Position numbers and translations under genes: made by a program. Positions 6,516-8,703 of a stretch of DNA of 8,703 nt are shown in pieces. The DNA is taken from NCBI GenBank assembly GCA_023399455.1, contig JAEWPN010000088.1, forward strand, positions 1 through 8,703, written 5' to 3'. The notes beneath the pieces were generated by a model that saw only the letters and a list, made by a program, of their open reading frames with translations, made no database searches and had not been told where the DNA came from. The DNA comes from Bacillota bacterium. Its GTDB lineage: Bacteria > Bacillota > Clostridia > Lachnospirales > Lachnospiraceae. How positions within the stretch are numbered: the first letter of the stretch is position 1; every line of letters starts with the position of its first letter.

Positions 6516-6962
6516 ATGACAGAGACGAAGAAGACATCAACCGTTAAATCTACTGTAAGTGCGGACACCACAGGAACTGCTGCAGCAGTTGCGACATCAA
6601 AGAAGGAACCGGAGAAGAAGGAAGAAACAAAGACGACGAAGGCAGCAAATACGGCTGCGAAGAAGGAAGCAGCTAAGCCTGCGGCCAAGAAAACTCCTGC
6701 TAAGAAGGAGACGAAAGCGGCGAAAAAGACCACGGCCAAAGGATCGGCAAAGAATACAGATGTAAAACAAGTGATCAGTCTGCAATTTGGCGGAAAGTCC
6801 TACAGCATGGAGGACCTTACAAAAATAGCAGAGGATGTTTGGAAATACGATTTACATAAGAGCGATGAAGCTTACAAGTCATTGGAGCTTTATGTGAAGC
6901 CGGAAGAAAGTATCGCATATTACGTGTTTAACGGCGATATTTCTGGAAACTTCTTTATTTAA
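6516..6962 (+). CDS. Small Lys/Ala-rich protein with a C-terminal DUF6465-like domain
   Basis: This 148-residue protein has two parts. Residues 1 to about 82 are low complexity and strongly basic, dominated by Lys, Ala, Thr and Glu with repeated AAKK, PAKK and KKE units, similar in composition to bacterial histone H1-like tails. Residues about 83-148 form a compact, non-repetitive domain (starting VKQVISLQFGGKSYS, with ELYVKPEESIAYYVFNGD near the end). The architecture and C-terminal sequence match my recollection of the DUF6465 family of Lachnospiraceae and related Clostridia; I could not run a search. The function is unknown. No signal peptide, membrane segment or catalytic motif is seen. 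The gene has its own promoter and its own terminator, so it is expressed alone. Nucleic-acid binding by the basic tail is a guess from composition. Confidence 0.85.
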   Translation: MTETKKTSTVKSTVSADTTGTAAAVATSKKEPEKKEETKTTKAANTAAKKEAAKPAAKKTPAKKETKAAKKTTAKGSAKNTDVKQVISLQFGGKSYSMEDLTKIAEDVWKYDLHKSDEAYKSLELYVKPEESIAYYVFNGDISGNFFI

Positions 6963-6967
6963 TCAGG

Positions 6968-7027
6968 GTGTGTTTGAAACCTCACGGCACCGTTCTAACT
7001 GCCTCACTTTGCAGCTTTCAGACACAT
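6968..7027. repeat. Long-range inverted repeat with inner hairpins after the Lys/Ala-rich gene
   Basis: GTGTGTTTGAAA (6968-6979) pairs with TTTCAGACACAT (7016-7027), ten standard pairs and two G-U. The 36-base interior holds two short dyads, ACGG-CA-CCGT (6984-6993) and CTGC-N8-GCAG (6999-7014), so a three-way junction could form. It starts six bases after the stop codon and precedes the main terminator. It may be a structured 3' UTR or a small palindromic repeat element; I do not recognise it. Confidence 0.45.
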
Positions 7028-7044
7028 ACAGGTAAGATTTTTTT

Positions 7045-7090
7045 ATATGAACAGAAATTCCGGTTGGAATCTTCTGTTCATATTTTTTTT
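7045..7090 (+). terminator. Strong intrinsic terminator of the Lys/Ala-rich gene
   Basis: ATATGAACAGAA (7045-7056) pairs perfectly with TTCTGTTCATAT (7072-7083), then ATTCC pairs with GGAAT around a GGTT loop with a single bulged C at 7071. The 17-pair stem runs directly into a tract of eight T residues (7083-7090). It insulates the heat-shock operon from upstream transcription. A T-run is absent on the opposite strand, so it acts in one direction. Confidence 0.96.
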
Positions 7091-7113
7091 ATAAATAATT
7101 TTGAAGTTATCTG

Positions 7114-7142
7114 TTGACATTGTATAGGGTAAGTGATATTTT
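7114..7142 (+). promoter_or_regulatory. Sigma-A type promoter of the hrcA operon
   Basis: A perfect TTGACA (7114-7119) is followed after 17 bases by TATTTT (7137-7142), four of six -10 matches, preceded by an extended -10 TGA. Transcription should start near 7149, placing the CIRCE element about eight bases into the transcript, the usual arrangement for HrcA-controlled operons. Confidence 0.82.
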
Positions 7143-7156
7143 ATGGTAAGAAGGTA

Positions 7157-7183
7157 TTAGCACTCCAAGATGTTGAGTGCTAA
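7157..7183. promoter_or_regulatory. CIRCE operator (HrcA binding site)
   Basis: TTAGCACTC-N9-GAGTGCTAA matches the CIRCE consensus at all 18 arm positions with the standard nine-base spacer. HrcA binds this inverted repeat to repress class I heat-shock genes. Its position just downstream of the promoter and upstream of hrcA indicates autoregulation of the operon. Confidence 0.98.
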
Positions 7184-7233
7184 CAAAAAAACAAAGGGTC
7201 TCCATATTTTGCAGAAAGTATGGTCATAAAGAT

Positions 7234-7240
7234 GGGAGGA
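7234..7240 (+). promoter_or_regulatory. Ribosome binding site supporting a GTG start for hrcA
   Basis: GGGAGGA ends seven bases before the GTG at 7248. The two ATG codons at 7240 and 7243 are out of frame and open only a ten-codon frame that stops at 7272, so GTG is the hrcA start. Confidence 0.88.
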
Positions 7241-7247
7241 TGATGAA

Positions 7248-8279
7248 GTGCAGCTTGATGAAAGAAAAATAAAGATTATGCAGGCCATTATCCGCAACTA
7301 TCTTGAGACTGGAGAACCGGTAGGCAGTAGAACAATTTCTAAATATACGGATTTGAATCTGAGTTCTGCTACCATAAGAAATGAAATGGCAGATCTGGAG
7401 GAGCTTGGATACATTATCCAGCCCCACACCTCCGCAGGAAGGATTCCCTCCGACAAAGGCTACCGATTATATGTAGATCAGATGATGGAGGAGAAAGAAC
7501 GGGAGGTAGAGGAGCTGAAAGGCATCCTGCTGGAAAAAGAAGATAAGATGGATCATCTTCTGAAGCAGGTGGCGAAGGTACTGGCACAGAATACAAATTA
7601 TGCCACGATGATTTCGGCACCTCAGTACCATCGCAACAAACTGAAATTTATACAGTTATCCCGTGTGGATTCCCATCAGCTTTTGGTAGTTACCGTTGTA
7701 GAGGGCAATGTAATAAAAAATAGCATGCTCCAGGTGGAGGAGGAACTGGACAGCGAATCACTTTTGAAATTAAATATCCTTCTTAACACCCACTTGAATG
7801 GACTTACCCTGGAAGAAATAAATCTTAACATGATAACGGCAATGAAACAGCAGGCGGGTATACACAGCACGATTATCGGAGAGGTTATCGATGCTATAGC
7901 GGAATCGATCAAAGCGGATGAGGACTTGGAGATATATACAAGCGGAGCAAACAATATTTTCAGGTACCCTGAGCTCGCAGACAATCACAAGGCCAGTGAA
8001 CTGATTACCGCATTCGAAGAAAAAAAGCTTTTGGAAGAGCTGGTGGAAGAGCGGCTGTTGGATGAAAATAACACCGGCATTCAGATATATATCGGCGACG
8101 AGACGCCGGTACAGTCTATGAAGGACTGCAGCGTCGTAACGGCTACCTATGAGCTGGAAGAGGGAATGAAAGGAACCATTGGAATCATCGGACCGAAGCG
8201 TATGGATTACGATAAGGTAGTGGGAACGTTAAAGACGCTGATGCACCAGCTGGATGATTTATATAAGAAGCGGGAATAA
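7248..8279 (+). CDS. hrcA: Heat-inducible transcription repressor HrcA
   Basis: This 343-residue protein is the cytoplasmic repressor of class I heat-shock genes; it binds CIRCE and in well-studied relatives needs GroEL to stay active. The N-terminal winged helix-turn-helix (about residues 3-75) carries the family pattern: LDERKIKIMQAIIRNYLETG, then GEPVGSRTI, SSATIRNEMADLEELGY and TSAGRIPSDKGYRLYVD. The remainder fits the HrcA GAF-like and insertion domains, and the end (GTIGIIGPKRMDYDKVVGTL) is typical. Length is normal for the family. The start is GTG, chosen from its ribosome binding site and the match to the family N-terminus. A perfect CIRCE lies 64 bases upstream of it. grpE begins 40 bases after the stop with no terminator between, giving the standard clostridial hrcA-grpE-(dnaK-dnaJ) order. 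Confidence 0.98.
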   Translation: MQLDERKIKIMQAIIRNYLETGEPVGSRTISKYTDLNLSSATIRNEMADLEELGYIIQPHTSAGRIPSDKGYRLYVDQMMEEKEREVEELKGILLEKEDKMDHLLKQVAKVLAQNTNYATMISAPQYHRNKLKFIQLSRVDSHQLLVVTVVEGNVIKNSMLQVEEELDSESLLKLNILLNTHLNGLTLEEINLNMITAMKQQAGIHSTIIGEVIDAIAESIKADEDLEIYTSGANNIFRYPELADNHKASELITAFEEKKLLEELVEERLLDENNTGIQIYIGDETPVQSMKDCSVVTATYELEEGMKGTIGIIGPKRMDYDKVVGTLKTLMHQLDDLYKKRE

Positions 8280-8304
8280 ACAAAAGAAATAAAAAGTAGG
8301 AAAG

Positions 8305-8310
8305 AAAGGA
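8305..8310 (+). promoter_or_regulatory. Ribosome binding site for grpE
   Basis: AAAGGA (8305-8310) lies nine bases before the GTG at 8320. An ATG at 8315 is nearer but out of frame and stops after eight codons, so the GTG is taken as the start. Confidence 0.7.
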
Positions 8311-8319
8311 ATAAATGAA

Positions 8320-8703
8320 GTGGCAGAGCAGAAAGATATAAACGATAAGGATATTCAGGATGTATTGAACAAGGAAGATCCGGCAGATAAGAAAATCATA
8401 ATTGACGGCGAGGAAGCAAAAGACAAGGAAATCCTGCCGGAGGATATCTCTTTGGAAGGTCAGGGAGAGGCACAGGCCGAAGAGGCTGAATGTGTGCAGG
8501 AAGATGAAGAAGGCGAAGAAAATGAAGAAAATGCCGGCAAAGGATTTTTCAAAAAGAAGGATAAGAAGCAGGAAGCCCTGAAACAAAAAGTGGATGAGCT
8601 TGAGGACAAGGTAAGACGCCAAATGGCGGAATTCGACAATTTCAGAAAGCGGACGGATAAGGAAAAGACGATGATGTTCGAGACCGGAGCCAGAAGCATT
8701 ATA
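8320..8703 (+). CDS. grpE: GrpE nucleotide exchange factor for DnaK (3' partial)
   Basis: The frame starts at GTG 8320 and remains open for 128 codons to the window end. GrpE is the cytoplasmic dimeric co-chaperone that releases ADP from DnaK. Residues 1 to about 72 are highly acidic and disordered-looking (EDEEGEENEEN), followed by a basic patch (GFFKKKDKK) and then the start of the long coiled-coil helix. The family stretch RRQMAEFDNFRKRTDKEK (residues 99-116) is the recognisable GrpE signature, continuing into TGARSII. The beta-domain that contacts DnaK is beyond the edge. It follows hrcA in the same transcript and so should be under CIRCE control. Identification rests on both sequence and gene order. 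Confidence 0.95.
   Translation, partial: MAEQKDINDKDIQDVLNKEDPADKKIIIDGEEAKDKEILPEDISLEGQGEAQAEEAECVQEDEEGEENEENAGKGFFKKKDKKQEALKQKVDELEDKVRRQMAEFDNFRKRTDKEKTMMFETGARSII

Noticed and set aside
6455..6739. Hydrophobic Ala/Phe/Val-rich open frame on the - strand
   Set aside because: It is the complement of the Lys/Ala-rich repeats of the real gene; codons for Lys read as Phe/Leu on the other strand give a false membrane-like protein.
6559..6765. Arg-rich 68-codon + strand frame inside the Lys/Ala-rich gene
   Set aside because: It is the shifted reading of the Lys (AAG) and Glu (GAA/GAG) repeats and has no independent start signal.
6980..7015. tRNA-like folding in the segment after the Lys/Ala-rich gene
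   Set aside because: The arms do not fit a tRNA: no T-loop TTCRA motif, no anticodon arm and no CCA end.
7157..7183. The hrcA upstream inverted repeat as a terminator or novel element
   Set aside because: It matches the known CIRCE operator exactly and has no T-run, so it is described as CIRCE.
8185..8622. 145-codon hydrophobic open frame on the - strand
   Set aside because: It is antisense to the end of hrcA and the acidic N-terminus of grpE; the hydrophobic look comes from reverse-reading Glu/Lys codons.

Overview
The window looks like chromosome of a Gram-positive anaerobe of the class Clostridia, most likely Lachnospiraceae. This is inferred from the gene content (hrcA-grpE under a CIRCE operator, uppP, a Lys/Ala-rich protein resembling the DUF6465 family, a YjjU-type patatin), strong AGGAGG-like ribosome binding sites, GTG as well as ATG starts, and moderate GC. 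Every gene I can support lies on the + strand. I see no tRNA, rRNA, CRISPR array, insertion sequence or phage gene.

Layout. (1) 1-842 is the C-terminal signalling half of a methyl-accepting chemotaxis protein, cut by the window edge. (2) 898-3159 is one unbroken reading frame joining a complete GH1 beta-glycosidase (residues 1 to about 452) to a class I mannose-6-phosphate isomerase (from about 457), followed by an intrinsic terminator. This fusion is the most unusual item here, and its isomerase half lacks about 17 residues near its start. (3) 3340-5400 holds a PLP-dependent aminotransferase and, 27 bases on, a patatin-like phospholipase, probably co-transcribed from a promoter near 3285. 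(4) 5505-6338 is undecaprenyl-diphosphatase (uppP/bacA), preceded by two adjacent DNA palindromes. (5) 6348-7090 is a self-contained unit: a sigma-A type promoter with a dyad over its -35 box, a 5' UTR hairpin, a 148-residue Lys/Ala-rich small protein, a structured 60-base segment and a strong terminator. (6) 7114-8703 opens the class I heat-shock operon: promoter, perfect CIRCE operator, hrcA, then the start of grpE running off the window; dnaK and dnaJ are expected beyond it.

How the parts relate. HrcA should repress its own operon through CIRCE. The GH1-isomerase fusion would link release of a hexose from a beta-glycoside to entry of mannose-6-phosphate into glycolysis, although the hexokinase step between them is not encoded here. 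UppP recycles the lipid carrier for wall synthesis. The remaining genes look like neighbours rather than one pathway.
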